Below are positions 19,092 through 29,114 of a stretch of DNA of 64,000 nucleotides, piece after piece; the stretch's first letter is position 1, and the number at the start of each line of letters is the position of its first letter. The stretch spans positions 62,001 through 126,000 of the forward strand of contig NZ_JAGGOL010000017.1 in the NCBI RefSeq assembly GCF_018614525.1. The letters run 5' to 3'. Under the pieces are notes generated by a model. That model saw only the letters and a program-made list of their open reading frames with translations. It was not told where the DNA came from and searched no databases. This stretch comes from Streptomyces sp. ISL-11 (GTDB lineage: Bacteria > Actinomycetota > Actinomycetes > Streptomycetales > Streptomycetaceae). Made by a program: the position numbers and the translations under genes.

Positions 19092-19595
19092 TCAGCCTCG
19101 ACGGACGCGGACGAGCGCCCACACCGGCAGCGCGAACCAGCACAGGACGAACCAGCCGCCCAGCCCGGCGACGACGTACGTCACGGCGGAGCCGCCCAGC
19201 GCGACCCGCAGCACCAGCAGCATCGCCGCCATCAGCGTGCTCAGCAGCAGGAGCAGCCCGAGCAGCGTCAGGGCCGACGCCCAGGCCACGGTCTGCGGCT
19301 TGAGCCGGTGCCCGGTCAGGAGACGGTGGAGCGACACCGGGCCGATGAGGGCCGCGGTCGTCGCGGCGCCCAGCACCACCGTGATGACGTAGATGTCCTT
19401 GTCGGTGTCCGGCAGCGCGGCGAAACGCGGAGTGAAGACCACGGTCAGCAGGAAGCCGAGCAGGATCTGCACGCCCGTCTGCGCGACCCGGAGCTCCTGC
19501 AGCAGTTCGCCCCACCGCCGGTCGGCCCGCTCCTCCAGCGACTCGTGGCGCCCCCACTCGTTCAGACCCTCGGAGTCCTTGTCCGGCATTGCCAT
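19092..19595 (-). CDS. Four-helix membrane protein, DUF6328-like
   Basis: This 167-residue protein has a charged N-terminus (GRHESLEERADRRWGELLQELR) and then four hydrophobic helices, beginning TGVQILLGFLLTVVF and including TVVLGAATTAALIGPVSLHR. The pattern fits a small actinobacterial membrane family with no known function. The ATG at 19595 is preceded by GAGAGCGGAG on the minus strand; a second in-frame ATG lies two codons later. Confidence 0.75.
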   Translation of the reverse strand: MAMPDKDSEGLNEWGRHESLEERADRRWGELLQELRVAQTGVQILLGFLLTVVFTPRFAALPDTDKDIYVITVVLGAATTAALIGPVSLHRLLTGHRLKPQTVAWASALTLLGLLLLLSTLMAAMLLVLRVALGGSAVTYVVAGLGGWFVLCWFALPVWALVRVRRG

Positions 19596-19695
19596 CTCCG
19601 CTCTCGCCGGTGCCACACCGCGGGGCACGTTCCCCTGGTCTACGGGCGGTCCACCCGTGGTGCACCGCGTACCCGCTCGCGCGGAGCGGTATGAC

Positions 19696-19728
19696 CCGTT
19701 CGGGTTAACTGGCGGTGCTCCGTTCGGG
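19696..19728. promoter_or_regulatory. Direct repeat upstream of the giant gene pair
   Basis: CCGTTCGGG occurs at 19696-19704 and again at 19720-19728, 24 bases apart start to start, each followed by a TA-containing step. It lies 36 to 68 bases before the ATG at 19764. It may be a regulator site or part of the promoter; there is no direct proof. Confidence 0.3.
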
Positions 19729-19763
19729 GTAGGTGGGGAGTGACACCACGCGGGGGGCGCGAC

Positions 19764-22700
19764 ATGAGCACACCCACACCGGTCCGCGTACTGCGGAGCA
19801 CCGATCTGCTCGATCTCACCTTCGTTTTCCTCGGCCTGAGACTCACCGACGGCCCGCTGCCCAGACGACTGGTCCGGGCGGACCCGGCGGCGGACGGCCT
19901 GCTGGTCGTCACCTTCGGACCGCAGCACGTCCTGGAGCGCGCCTTCGACGAGGTACGGCCGACCGAACCACGGGACCTCCCGGTCGAGTCCCTGATCAGC
20001 GGCAGAAGTGTGCTGGTCTTCGAGGTGGGCGCACAGGACTCGATCCCCTACGACGAGAGCGGGCTGCTCGGCGCCATGCGCCGGCTCCCCCTGCGCGTTG
20101 TGGACGCCGCCCGCGAGCCGGCCCCGCCCGCTCCCGCCGTCATCCGGCTGCCCGGCCCGCCCGGCACGCAGGACTCCGACGGCGCGGACGCCTACGCCCG
20201 GGCCTCCGCCCTGCTGCGGCTGCTCCGCACCACCGCCGAACTGACCGCCCGCTACGGCCTGGAGACCACGCTGGCCGCCGCCGAGGCGGCCGGCGCGGTG
20301 ATCGAGGCGGGTCCGCCGGGCACCGCCGCCGACGCCGTCCGCGGCGGCCCCCAGGACCCGCTGGCCGACCCCGCCCACCCCCGCACCGGCATCGAACTGC
20401 CCTACCGCCTCTCGCTGTCCCCCTCCCAGAAGGCACGCTGGAACCACCGCGACGACGCACTCCCCGAGCCACCGCCGGACGAGCGCGTCGAGCTCTGGCA
20501 CACCAGGTCGGACGCCACCGCCGTCCGCGCCGTGTGGAACCGGGACCGCGACCCCGCCTCCGGCGAACCGCCCTTCCCCGCCTCGCTCGCTCCCGCTTTC
20601 CGTACGGCGATCGTCGACCTGACCTCCGGCGAGGGCCTGCGCACGCCCGCCGGCGAGCCCTTCGAACCGTCGCCGGTCACGGTGGACAACCTCATGCTGT
20701 CGGCCGTCGGCGGCTGGCTGGACAGCCTCGGCAGCTGGCCCGTCCGGCCCGCGGGCGTCACCCTCTCCGAGTGGCGGCACCGCGCGGCGATGGGCCGCGA
20801 CCACTACGTCCGCGTGATGTTCTCCGGTTTCCTGTGCCCCTTCGGGCACCGGGCGGACCTGGTCCAGGTCACCGAGCGGAAGTTCACCGACCCGCGCGCC
20901 GCCTTCCTCCTCAAGCGGCTCTACATCGTGGTCCGCCGGCCGGTCCGGACCTACGACCCGGCCCGCGTCCTGCCGGCCGACCCCGCCGACCCCACCAGCG
21001 ATCTGACGAACATGCTGTTCCCCTTCACCACCGTCCGCCTCGACACGTTGGTGACACCCAACCTGACCAACCAGCCGGACCACCCCGACGACTGCGAGTT
21101 CATCCCCGCCACGGCGACCGAGACGCCCTTCCGGTTCAAGGCCACCGCCGTCGACCACGAGGGACGGATCGTCGAGTTCCGCACGCCGCTGCTCTTCCTC
21201 ACCGAGAACCGCGGCTCCGGAACCGGGCTCGCCGAGATCGTGAAGAAGTACAACCGCCTCGCCCCCCTGCCCGCCCGGGCGGTCTCCGAGGGGGCACCGG
21301 AGCCGCCCGTCGAGGCCAGCGCCGCCCTGCTCGGACAGTCCGTCGCGCTCGCCCCCGCCGGCAAACCGGGCGACACCAGCGTCGACGTGGCGCACCTGGT
21401 GTGGGGCGTGGCGGCGCCCCCGGGCCTGGCCCAGCAGGACCCGGCGAAGCCGAACCCGGGCGAGGCCCTGTTCCTCCCTCAGGTCCGCTGGGCGAATGTC
21501 GGCGTGCCCGCCGTCAGCAGGCTCGGCGGCAGCGGTGCCGACGCCACCGTCGCCGTCGGCTACGCCAAGCGCTATGCCCTGTCCGGCTTCAGCAAGGTGA
21601 CCGAAGGCGCCCGCACCGCGAACGCGGGTGAGATCTTCCTCGGCCTGCTCCCGCAGAACCCGCTGTCGATGGACTTCGGGGGACACAGCGACCGCTCCGG
21701 CGGACTGGTGGCCCCCAGCTTCGACGTCGCGGCCCTCTCCCGGGCGACGGGACCGGTCGCGGCCAAGGGCGCCGAGGAGCTGGAGAAGGTCGCGAGCGGG
21801 CTCTTCGACCCCAAGGACTTCTTCCGGGCCCTGGGCGCCAACCTGCTGGGCATCGTGCCGCTGACCGAGCTGATCAAGGCGGCCCGGCTGGACCAGCCCC
21901 TGAAGGTCCCGACCATCTTCACCGAGACCATCACCGCCGTCACCGGTTTCCTCTCCGACCTGCGCCGCGTCCGCGAGCAGATCGAGCGCGAGGCCGACCG
22001 CTATCCGCCCGCCGCCCGCCGGGTCGTGGACACCGCGCGGACCCTCGTCGAGACCGTCGCCGCGTTCCTGGCCCAGGGGCTCGCCAACGAGCCCGGCCCG
22101 CTGACCATGGGCGACGTCGACCACGCCTTCGACGCCTTCGCGGCGGCCCTCACGAGCCTCCTGAACGCCCTCCCGCCGGACGCCGACGCGGGCGTACGCG
22201 CGCTGCTCGTACGCGTCGAGCAGCAGGTCGCGACCTGGACCGCGGGAGCCGGCGAGGCCCTCGCGCTCCGGCAGGCCGTCGAACGGGCCGCCAAGGGCGC
22301 CAAGCTGCCCGAGACGGTCAACGCCCGGATGGAATGGAACCCCGAGATCCAGGCATGGGGACCCGGCGACACACCGGTGTTCGTCCCCGACCCGCGCCTG
22401 GGCCGCCTCTCCCTCGTCGTCGACCTGCGCGGATCGCTGCGCTCCGACCTGTCCGCCGGCGCCGACATCACCTGCACCCTGGAGAAGTTCAAGCTCGTCC
22501 TGGTGCCCGGCTTCGAGGCGATGGAGCTCGAATTCGAGCGCATCCGCTTCACCGCCCGCGCCGGCAAGAAGCTGGATGTCGACGTCGTCTTCAAGGGCGT
22601 ACGGTTCACCGGCCCGCTGAGCTTCGTCGAGACGCTGCGCCGGCTCATCCCCATCGACGGATTCAGCGACCCGCCCGGCATCCAGGTCACCGGCAGCGGC

Positions 22701-23396
22701 ATCACCGCCTCCTACGGGCTGCCCCTGCCGAACCTCGCGATCGGCGTGTTCAGCCTGGAGAACCTCCGCCTGGACGCCGCGCTCGACCTGCCCTTCGTCG
22801 GCCGCGCCATGGAGGTCCGCTTCTCCTTCTGCACCCGGCAGGCGCCCTTCCGGCTGACCGTCTCCATGCTCGGCGGCGGCGGCTTCTTCGGGATCGTGCT
22901 GACCCCGCAGCGCGTGGCCGTCCTGGAGGCGGCGCTGGAGTTCGGGGCCGCCCTGTCGATGAACTTCGGGGTCGCCTCCGGGAGCCTGTCGGTCATGGCC
23001 GGCATCTATTTCCGGCTGGAGATCGACACCGGCGAGTCCCGCCTCACCGGCTACCTGCGGGCCCGCGGCGAGGTCGACGTCCTCGGCATCGTCTCCGCCT
23101 CCATCGAGCTCTACCTCGAACTGACCTACGACATCGGCAGTCGCACCGTCTTCGGCAAGGCCAGGCTCACCATCAGCATCCACATCGGCTTCTGGTCGCA
23201 GTCGGTCACGATCGAATGCGAGAAGCGGTTCCTGGGATCCGGCTCCACCCTTTCGGCCCCGCTCGCCGGCCCGGCCGCGGACGGCGTCCGCCCGCCCACC
23301 TTCGCCGAGATGATGGCGCCCTACACCGACCCCGTCACCGGCGCCCGGCGCGATCCCGTCGACGAATACTGCACCGCTTTCGCGGAAGTGAGCTGA
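19764..23396 (+). CDS. Giant protein 1 of unknown function (1210 aa)
   Basis: I do not recognise this gene. The protein has no evident signal peptide. Its N-terminal ~130 residues mix strands and helices. Residues about 690-850 are largely helical (FRALGANLLGIVPLTELIKAA, REQIEREADRYPPAARRV). From about 852 to 1180 there is a long strand-rich stretch with repeated alternating hydrophobic patterns (RLSLVVDLRGSLRSDL, GITASYGLPLPNLAIGVFSL, GYLRARGEVDVLGIVSAS), suggesting a large beta structure. ATG 19764 has a G-rich ribosome site; a GTG at 19740 is in frame but would give an unusual extension. Three bases separate it from the next giant gene, so the two are surely co-translated. Confidence 0.7.
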   Translation: MSTPTPVRVLRSTDLLDLTFVFLGLRLTDGPLPRRLVRADPAADGLLVVTFGPQHVLERAFDEVRPTEPRDLPVESLISGRSVLVFEVGAQDSIPYDESGLLGAMRRLPLRVVDAAREPAPPAPAVIRLPGPPGTQDSDGADAYARASALLRLLRTTAELTARYGLETTLAAAEAAGAVIEAGPPGTAADAVRGGPQDPLADPAHPRTGIELPYRLSLSPSQKARWNHRDDALPEPPPDERVELWHTRSDATAVRAVWNRDRDPASGEPPFPASLAPAFRTAIVDLTSGEGLRTPAGEPFEPSPVTVDNLMLSAVGGWLDSLGSWPVRPAGVTLSEWRHRAAMGRDHYVRVMFSGFLCPFGHRADLVQVTERKFTDPRAAFLLKRLYIVVRRPVRTYDPARVLPADPADPTSDLTNMLFPFTTVRLDTLVTPNLTNQPDHPDDCEFIPATATETPFRFKATAVDHEGRIVEFRTPLLFLTENRGSGTGLAEIVKKYNRLAPLPARAVSEGAPEPPVEASAALLGQSVALAPAGKPGDTSVDVAHLVWGVAAPPGLAQQDPAKPNPGEALFLPQVRWANVGVPAVSRLGGSGADATVAVGYAKRYALSGFSKVTEGARTANAGEIFLGLLPQNPLSMDFGGHSDRSGGLVAPSFDVAALSRATGPVAAKGAEELEKVASGLFDPKDFFRALGANLLGIVPLTELIKAARLDQPLKVPTIFTETITAVTGFLSDLRRVREQIEREADRYPPAARRVVDTARTLVETVAAFLAQGLANEPGPLTMGDVDHAFDAFAAALTSLLNALPPDADAGVRALLVRVEQQVATWTAGAGEALALRQAVERAAKGAKLPETVNARMEWNPEIQAWGPGDTPVFVPDPRLGRLSLVVDLRGSLRSDLSAGADITCTLEKFKLVLVPGFEAMELEFERIRFTARAGKKLDVDVVFKGVRFTGPLSFVETLRRLIPIDGFSDPPGIQVTGSGITASYGLPLPNLAIGVFSLENLRLDAALDLPFVGRAMEVRFSFCTRQAPFRLTVSMLGGGGFFGIVLTPQRVAVLEAALEFGAALSMNFGVASGSLSVMAGIYFRLEIDTGESRLTGYLRARGEVDVLGIVSASIELYLELTYDIGSRTVFGKARLTISIHIGFWSQSVTIECEKRFLGSGSTLSAPLAGPAADGVRPPTFAEMMAPYTDPVTGARRDPVDEYCTAFAEVS

Positions 23397-23399
23397 GCC

Positions 23400-26300
23400 A
23401 TGCCCGAGGCGATCCGCTGGACCGTACTGCCCGACGGGGTGACCGCCGACGGCCGGCTCAGGCTGACCGTCCTGGTCAGCCCCCGCCTGACCGGGGCGAA
23501 CCGGCTCGACGCCTTCGCCGGCTTCCGCGAGTGGCCCGTGACCCTGGGCCGCTACCTCCCGGCCCTCCAGGTGGAGTTCCTCTCGCCCACCGGCATGAGG
23601 ACCACGGTGCCCACCACGCCGCAGCCGGACCGCTATCCGCCTCCCGACATCACCGTGTGGAAGGCGCTCTTCCCGCCGGACACCAAGGTGCACGACCCGA
23701 CGTCCCTCACCGCGGGCGTCCTGACCCGCGGCGCACCGCCCGTCCTGCGCTCCTTCCCCGGCCAGGCCGTCCACCAGCAGATCGGCGCCCTCTACGAGAC
23801 CGCCGTCACCACCACCGCCCGCGACCGCGCCTTCCCCGGCGGCGAAGGGGACCGCGCCGACAGCGCCCGGACGACGGCCGTGACGCCCCGCTGGGACCAC
23901 CCCGACCTGGACGACCTCCTCACCCCCCTCACCGGCCCCATCCGCACCCTCGCCCGTGCCGTCGAGAAGGCCTACCCCCTCCTCGACCGGCTCCTCACCG
24001 GCGGCACCGGCGACGGCTCGGCGACCGCCGAACCGTCCGCGGACCTCTTCCGCCCCCGGCACATGCGGCGGAACGAGGAGCCGTACCGCACCGGCGGCCC
24101 CATGCTGTACTTCGCCGAGCTGTACCGCTTCTACGACCGCCCGCCGGCCCCCGCGACCCCCGGCGCCGCCGAGCCGCCGCCGCCCGCACGACCCGACCTC
24201 GACTTCCACACGGCCTGCTCCCTGCTCGCCGACTACCCCGAACTGCTGCGCCGCTTCGGCTTGGCGGCCGACCTGCTGGTCACCCCGCCGCCGGGCCTGG
24301 CCGACCAGTGGCAGGCACGCGTGACCTTCACCGCCGCCCAGGCCCACCTCAACCTCGACGAGGCCCTGCGCCCCTGGACGGTCCTGCGCCACGTCGCCGG
24401 CCGCCGCTTCGAGCCGTACGCGGACGACGACGGACCCCACGGCCGCCGGATGCTGGGCCTGGCCGGCCCGGACGTGCGCGTCACCGACCTCGACGTGGAC
24501 GGTGCGGCGATGAAGTATGTCGAGTTCGCCCGCGTCATCGAGCAGGCGCTGGCCGCGCTCACCGACCCGGCGGGCTCCGTCGCACCGGACCACACCGCCC
24601 TGCCGGCCCTGCACGGCGCCGGCCTGACCGTGCTCCACGAAGCCCACGACGGCGCCCTCGCCCAGCAGATGGAGGACGACGCCCGGCACGTGGCCGGCGT
24701 CGGCCCCGACGGCTCCGCGCGCCCCGCGGCCGTGCTGGACGCCTCCCACCTGATCCGCGGCTACCGCGTCGACGTCGGCACGGTCGACGACGCGACGGGC
24801 CGGGTGACCGCCTGGCACCCGCTGTGCGCCCGCACCGGCACCTACGCCATCAGACGCCCCGGGCAGCCGCCCGTACCGCTCACCGCCGGCCCCGACGAGG
24901 GCCACGTCAAGGCGAGCACGGTCACGCACGACAAGGCCGCGCCCGACGATGTGCTGTACGTCCACCAGGCGCTGTTCGGCTGGCACGGCTGGTCGCTGGC
25001 CGCCCCGCCGCCCGGCCGGACGATCGGCGCCGACAACCGGCCGCGGGTGCCCGACCCCGAGGTCTCGGCGGAGTTCCCCCTGGACGCCGACTTCCGGCCG
25101 ACGCCCGGCACGCTTCCCGCCTTGCGCTACGGGCGCACGTACCGGCTGCGCGCCCGCCTCGTCGACCTCGCCGGCAACAGCCCGGGCCCCGCCGCGGACA
25201 CCCCCGAGGGCAGGGCGACGCCCCCGGTGACGTACGGGCGCTGGGAGCCGGTACCACCTCCCGTGCTCGTACCGAAATGGCCGTTCCTGGAAGGCGAGTC
25301 GGAGCCCCGGATGGTCATCCGCTCCACCGTCGACGACCAGGGCCGCCCGATGACACCGGACGAATGGGCCCGGGAACGCAACCGCGACACCCCCGACCAC
25401 GAGAGCCGCTCACCCGTCGACGGGCTCGACCGGCGCTACCGGCCCTACGACGAGCGGCACGTCTCACCGCCGAAGTCCGCGCTCCAGATGGCCGAACAGC
25501 ACGGCGTGTACGACGCCGTCTTCGGGCCCGGAAAACCGGACAGAGTGCGCCGCAGATTCTTCGCGGACGCGGCGCGCGAGGACGGCAGCTATCTCGACAC
25601 GGTCGTACGCCTCGCGGAGAACCCGCAGCTCAGCCACGACCTCAAGGCGGCCCGGCAGATCCGCGTGGCCAAGCACAACGTCCACGACACCGAACCGCTC
25701 ACCGAACTGCCCGTGCCGCGCGGCAACGGCCTCAAGCCCGGCGAGTACGTCATCCACACCGCCGACCAGTTGCTGCTGCCCTACCTGCCCGACGTCCTCG
25801 CCCGCGGACTCTCGCTGCGTGGACTGCCGGGCGCGGACCCGAACGAGACCTTCGACTTCCCCGGCCCCTGGCCCCAGGCCACACCGCTCCGGCTGAAGAC
25901 CGTCGAGGGGGAGGGCCGGCCGCGGTGGGGCGGGCCGCTCAGCCGCGAACTCACCGTCTTCCTGCCCAAGGCCGAGTTCGCGACGGTCAGGCTGAGCTGC
26001 CGCGTCCACGCGGACGACCTCGACCTCTTCCGCAACTGGGGCCTGCTCACCGGCTCCCCGCTCTGGAACGACCCGGCGACCGGACTGCCGCCGGAGAAGC
26101 GGGCCGAGCTGACGGCGGCGTCCGCCGACGGCGAGAACTGGATGCTCACCCCATGGACCGAACTCACCCTGGTGCACGCCGTGGAGCGGCCGCTGGAGGC
26201 GCCCAAGCTGGGCGAGCTGCGGTTCCCGCGCACGGCCGAGCAGACCTTCACCGATGTCACCGGGCGCGTACGGGCACACTCCCGCAGCACCGGCCGGATC

Positions 26301-27614
26301 GACATCGACGCGACCTGGACGGAGTGGCTGGACGACGTCACCGAGCCGGCGCCCCGGCGGGTCACCGGGCACGCCCACGTCGGCGAGGTCACCGTCGAGC
26401 GGGGCCGGGACGACCTCCCTCTGCTCGACATCCGGCACGAGTTCCGTGACACCCGGCACCGCGACGTCACCTACACCCCGACCGCGACGACCCGGTTCCG
26501 GGAGTACTTCCACCCGACGATCACCGACCGGCCCGAGCTGATCACCCGGCCCGGGCCGCCCAGCACGGGGGAGACGGGCGGCGGCTGGCCCATTCCCAGC
26601 ACCCGCCGGCCCGAACCGCCCGCCGTGGGCCATCTGGTGCCGACATTCCGCTGGGAGCGGTCCGTCGACCACGCCGCGCACCGCGTCACCCGGACCCGCC
26701 GGCACGCGGGCCTGCGGGTGTACCTGCGGCGCCCCTGGTTCTCCTCCGGCGACGACGAACTCCTCGCGGTCGTCCTGGACCCCGGCCGGGTCACCGACCC
26801 GCGACCGCCCGACGAGCTCGTCACCCGCTGCGGCGTCGACCCCGTATGGGCGGACGCCACCGTACTGCCCCGGCTGACCGCGGAGATGTTCCCCGGCGCC
26901 CGGCTCACCGTCGCCGACGTGGTGCTGGCGGAGCCGGTCGCCGGAACGGTCGCGGCGGCGAAGATCGTGGCGTACGCGCCCGAGTTCGACGCACGGCAGG
27001 GACTGTGGTTCTGCGACATCGACGTGGACCTCGGCGACACCGCCGCGACCGCCTACTTCCCCTACCTGCGGCTGGCCCTCGCCCGCTACCAGCCGCACTC
27101 CGTCGCCCCGCTCCACCTGTCCAAGGTCGTCACGGCGGAGTTCGCCCAGCTGATGCCCGACCGCACGATCGACGCCACCATGACGGCCGACGGGCTCTTC
27201 CACATCGAGCTCGGCGGGCCGGTGGCCCTCAACGCGCTCGGCCGGCGGGTCGGCCCCGGACAGCCGGGCATGGCGGCGAGCCGTCACGTCGTCGCCTCGG
27301 TGCAGCGGCTCGCCCTGGGCGGCGGAGACCTGGACTGGGTCACCACCGGCGCCGTGGGCGAACTCACCTGCGCCCCGCGCGGCACCGGGTTCGTCTGGTC
27401 CGGCGACCTCGCCCCGCCGCCCCCGCAACTGCCCGTGCTCTTCCGCCACCGGCTCGTCATCGAGGAGTACGAGACCTACCTCACCGACCGGTCCACGGCC
27501 ACCGGCACGGTGACCGCGGGCGGTACGGCGCTCCCGGTGAGCCGCAGACTGATCCACGCGGACCGCTTCGCCCTCACGACCACGCCACTGGGACGGATCG
27601 TCCTCCAGGAGTGA
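23400..27614 (+). CDS. Giant protein 2 of unknown function (1404 aa)
   Basis: I do not recognise this gene either. It begins with a strand-rich domain (RWTVLPDGVTADGRLRLTVL). Around residue 580 it has YRLRARLVDLAGNS, a pattern typical of Ig- or fibronectin-like beta sandwiches. The C-terminal 400 residues look like further beta domains (RHAGLRVYLRRPWFSSGDDE, YFPYLRLALARYQPH). It has no signal peptide, membrane helix or obvious catalytic motif. Its ATG follows the stop of giant protein 1 by three bases, with GTGAG overlapping that stop as ribosome site. The pair may form one large complex. It converges with dhaK. Confidence 0.7.
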   Translation: MPEAIRWTVLPDGVTADGRLRLTVLVSPRLTGANRLDAFAGFREWPVTLGRYLPALQVEFLSPTGMRTTVPTTPQPDRYPPPDITVWKALFPPDTKVHDPTSLTAGVLTRGAPPVLRSFPGQAVHQQIGALYETAVTTTARDRAFPGGEGDRADSARTTAVTPRWDHPDLDDLLTPLTGPIRTLARAVEKAYPLLDRLLTGGTGDGSATAEPSADLFRPRHMRRNEEPYRTGGPMLYFAELYRFYDRPPAPATPGAAEPPPPARPDLDFHTACSLLADYPELLRRFGLAADLLVTPPPGLADQWQARVTFTAAQAHLNLDEALRPWTVLRHVAGRRFEPYADDDGPHGRRMLGLAGPDVRVTDLDVDGAAMKYVEFARVIEQALAALTDPAGSVAPDHTALPALHGAGLTVLHEAHDGALAQQMEDDARHVAGVGPDGSARPAAVLDASHLIRGYRVDVGTVDDATGRVTAWHPLCARTGTYAIRRPGQPPVPLTAGPDEGHVKASTVTHDKAAPDDVLYVHQALFGWHGWSLAAPPPGRTIGADNRPRVPDPEVSAEFPLDADFRPTPGTLPALRYGRTYRLRARLVDLAGNSPGPAADTPEGRATPPVTYGRWEPVPPPVLVPKWPFLEGESEPRMVIRSTVDDQGRPMTPDEWARERNRDTPDHESRSPVDGLDRRYRPYDERHVSPPKSALQMAEQHGVYDAVFGPGKPDRVRRRFFADAAREDGSYLDTVVRLAENPQLSHDLKAARQIRVAKHNVHDTEPLTELPVPRGNGLKPGEYVIHTADQLLLPYLPDVLARGLSLRGLPGADPNETFDFPGPWPQATPLRLKTVEGEGRPRWGGPLSRELTVFLPKAEFATVRLSCRVHADDLDLFRNWGLLTGSPLWNDPATGLPPEKRAELTAASADGENWMLTPWTELTLVHAVERPLEAPKLGELRFPRTAEQTFTDVTGRVRAHSRSTGRIDIDATWTEWLDDVTEPAPRRVTGHAHVGEVTVERGRDDLPLLDIRHEFRDTRHRDVTYTPTATTRFREYFHPTITDRPELITRPGPPSTGETGGGWPIPSTRRPEPPAVGHLVPTFRWERSVDHAAHRVTRTRRHAGLRVYLRRPWFSSGDDELLAVVLDPGRVTDPRPPDELVTRCGVDPVWADATVLPRLTAEMFPGARLTVADVVLAEPVAGTVAAAKIVAYAPEFDARQGLWFCDIDVDLGDTAATAYFPYLRLALARYQPHSVAPLHLSKVVTAEFAQLMPDRTIDATMTADGLFHIELGGPVALNALGRRVGPGQPGMAASRHVVASVQRLALGGGDLDWVTTGAVGELTCAPRGTGFVWSGDLAPPPPQLPVLFRHRLVIEEYETYLTDRSTATGTVTAGGTALPVSRRLIHADRFALTTTPLGRIVLQE

Positions 27615-27650
27615 CGCCGAGGGATGCCGGGCGGTGCGCCGGGCCGGCGG

Positions 27651-28643
27651 TCAGCGTCCCCAGCGGAGCCCGGCGGTCTGCACCGGCGCGTCCCACAGCC
27701 GCAGCAGCTCGTCGTCGACCTGGCACAGCGTCACCGAGGCTCCCGCCATGTCGAGCGAGGTGACGTAATTGCCGACGAGCGTCCGCGCGACCGTCACCCC
27801 GCGCTCGCGCAGCACCCGGTGGACCTCCGAGGTGAACCCGTACAGCTCCAGCAGCGGCGTCGCCCCCGCGCCGTTGACCAGCGCCAGCACCGGCCCGCTC
27901 GGACGCAGATCGCCCAGGACCGCGTCCACGGCGTAGTCCGCGATCCCGGCCGACGTCATCATCGCCCGCCGCTCCCGGCCGGGCTCGCCGTGGATGCCCA
28001 CGCCCAGCTCCAGCTCACCGGCCGGTAGGTCGAAGGTGGGACCGCCCTTGGCGGGCGTCGTACAGGCGGCGAGCGCCACGCCGAAGCTGCGCGAGGACTC
28101 GTTCACCCGCCGTGCGACCGCCTCCACCCGATCCAGCGGAGCGCCCTCCTCGGCCAGCGCACCCGCGATCTTCTCCACGAACAGGGTGGCACCGGTGCCG
28201 CGCCGGCCCGCCGTGTACAGGCTGTCGGTCACGGCGACGTCGTCGTTGACGAGCACGCTGGCGACCTGGATGCCCTCGTCCTCGGCCAGCTCGGCGGCCA
28301 TGTTGAAGTTCAGCACGTCACCGGTGTAGTTCTTCACGATGAACAGCACGCCCGCACCGCTGTCCACGGCGGCGGCCGCCCGCACCATCTGATCGGGCAC
28401 GGGCGAGGTGAACACCTCCCCGGGGCAGGCCGCGTCCAGCATCCCCGCCCCCACGAACCCCCCGTGCAACGGCTCATGCCCGGACCCGCCACCCGACACC
28501 AGCCCCACCTTGCCCGTCACGGGGGCGTCCCGCCGCATCACGACGCGCCGTTCGACATCGACGGCCAGCTCGGGATGGGCGACGGCCATGCCCCGCAGGG
28601 CGTCGTCGACGACGGACTCGGGGGTGTTGACGAGCATCTTCAT
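27651..28643 (-). CDS. dhaK: Dihydroxyacetone kinase subunit DhaK, orphan
   Basis: This 330-residue protein binds dihydroxyacetone covalently through His218 in GIHGEPGRER, the same position as in the E. coli enzyme. Other signatures are VSGGGSGHEPLHGGFVG and VKNYTGDVLNFNMA. DhaK needs the ATP/ADP-carrying DhaL subunit and, in PTS-type systems, DhaM. These normally follow dhaK, but here its 3' end meets the convergent giant gene after 36 bases. No dhaL or dhaM is present in the window. Start ATG 28643; an AAG-ATG repeat makes the third codon an alternative. Confidence 0.92.
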   Translation of the reverse strand: MKMLVNTPESVVDDALRGMAVAHPELAVDVERRVVMRRDAPVTGKVGLVSGGGSGHEPLHGGFVGAGMLDAACPGEVFTSPVPDQMVRAAAAVDSGAGVLFIVKNYTGDVLNFNMAAELAEDEGIQVASVLVNDDVAVTDSLYTAGRRGTGATLFVEKIAGALAEEGAPLDRVEAVARRVNESSRSFGVALAACTTPAKGGPTFDLPAGELELGVGIHGEPGRERRAMMTSAGIADYAVDAVLGDLRPSGPVLALVNGAGATPLLELYGFTSEVHRVLRERGVTVARTLVGNYVTSLDMAGASVTLCQVDDELLRLWDAPVQTAGLRWGR

Positions 28644-29114
28644 ACGGGGCTCCGGGAGTGTCGAGGGGGCCAGGGCCGGTCCGGTGTCTGCGGGCCTCGG
28701 GAAGAGTATCGAGGCCGACGTCGGAGCGAGCGCTCCGGGCAGCCGGCGGCCCGGGCAGGCCGGGCGGGCCCTCGGGCCCCTCCGTCCCTGACGGCACATA
28801 TCGGCCACTCGATCATGGGGTTCGCTGGGCCGGGACCGTCGCCGGTGCCCCTGCCCCGGCTTGCTCGAAATGCAGGTCATCACGGCATAGCGGACATGAT
28901 CTCCGGCCTTGATCACCACAAGGCGCCCCAGGAACCCGGGGCGGTCGCCCGGACCCCCGTCCGTTCCGTGGCGCAAATACGTCGGCGCCCTCTCGGCCGC
29001 CTCGACCAACATCATTACGCGCTGCTTCACTTGCGCGGCGGGAGCTCCTCGTAGCCCGATCGGGCTATTTCGGGGGCTCCCTCTTGACGCATGGGCCCAG
29101 AGGGAAGGACCGCG
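28644..29114. other. Divergent promoter region between dhaK and the encapsulin operon
   Basis: The 471 bases hold no convincing gene. The right end contains the palindrome at 29053-29066 and the ribosome site AGGGAAGGA before eshA. An AT-richer patch at about 28865-28925 may hold promoter elements. Confidence 0.5.
29053..29066. promoter_or_regulatory. 14-base perfect palindrome upstream of eshA
   Basis: AGCCCGATCGGGCT is a perfect inverted repeat 49-62 bases before the eshA ATG. It could be an operator for the 2-MIB operon. A short hairpin is the alternative. Confidence 0.4.

Noticed and set aside
19092-25400. Minus-strand open frame of 2102 residues opposite the giant genes
   Set aside because: Low-complexity shadow. 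Only its last ~167 residues (19092-19595) form a plausible protein, which is annotated separately.
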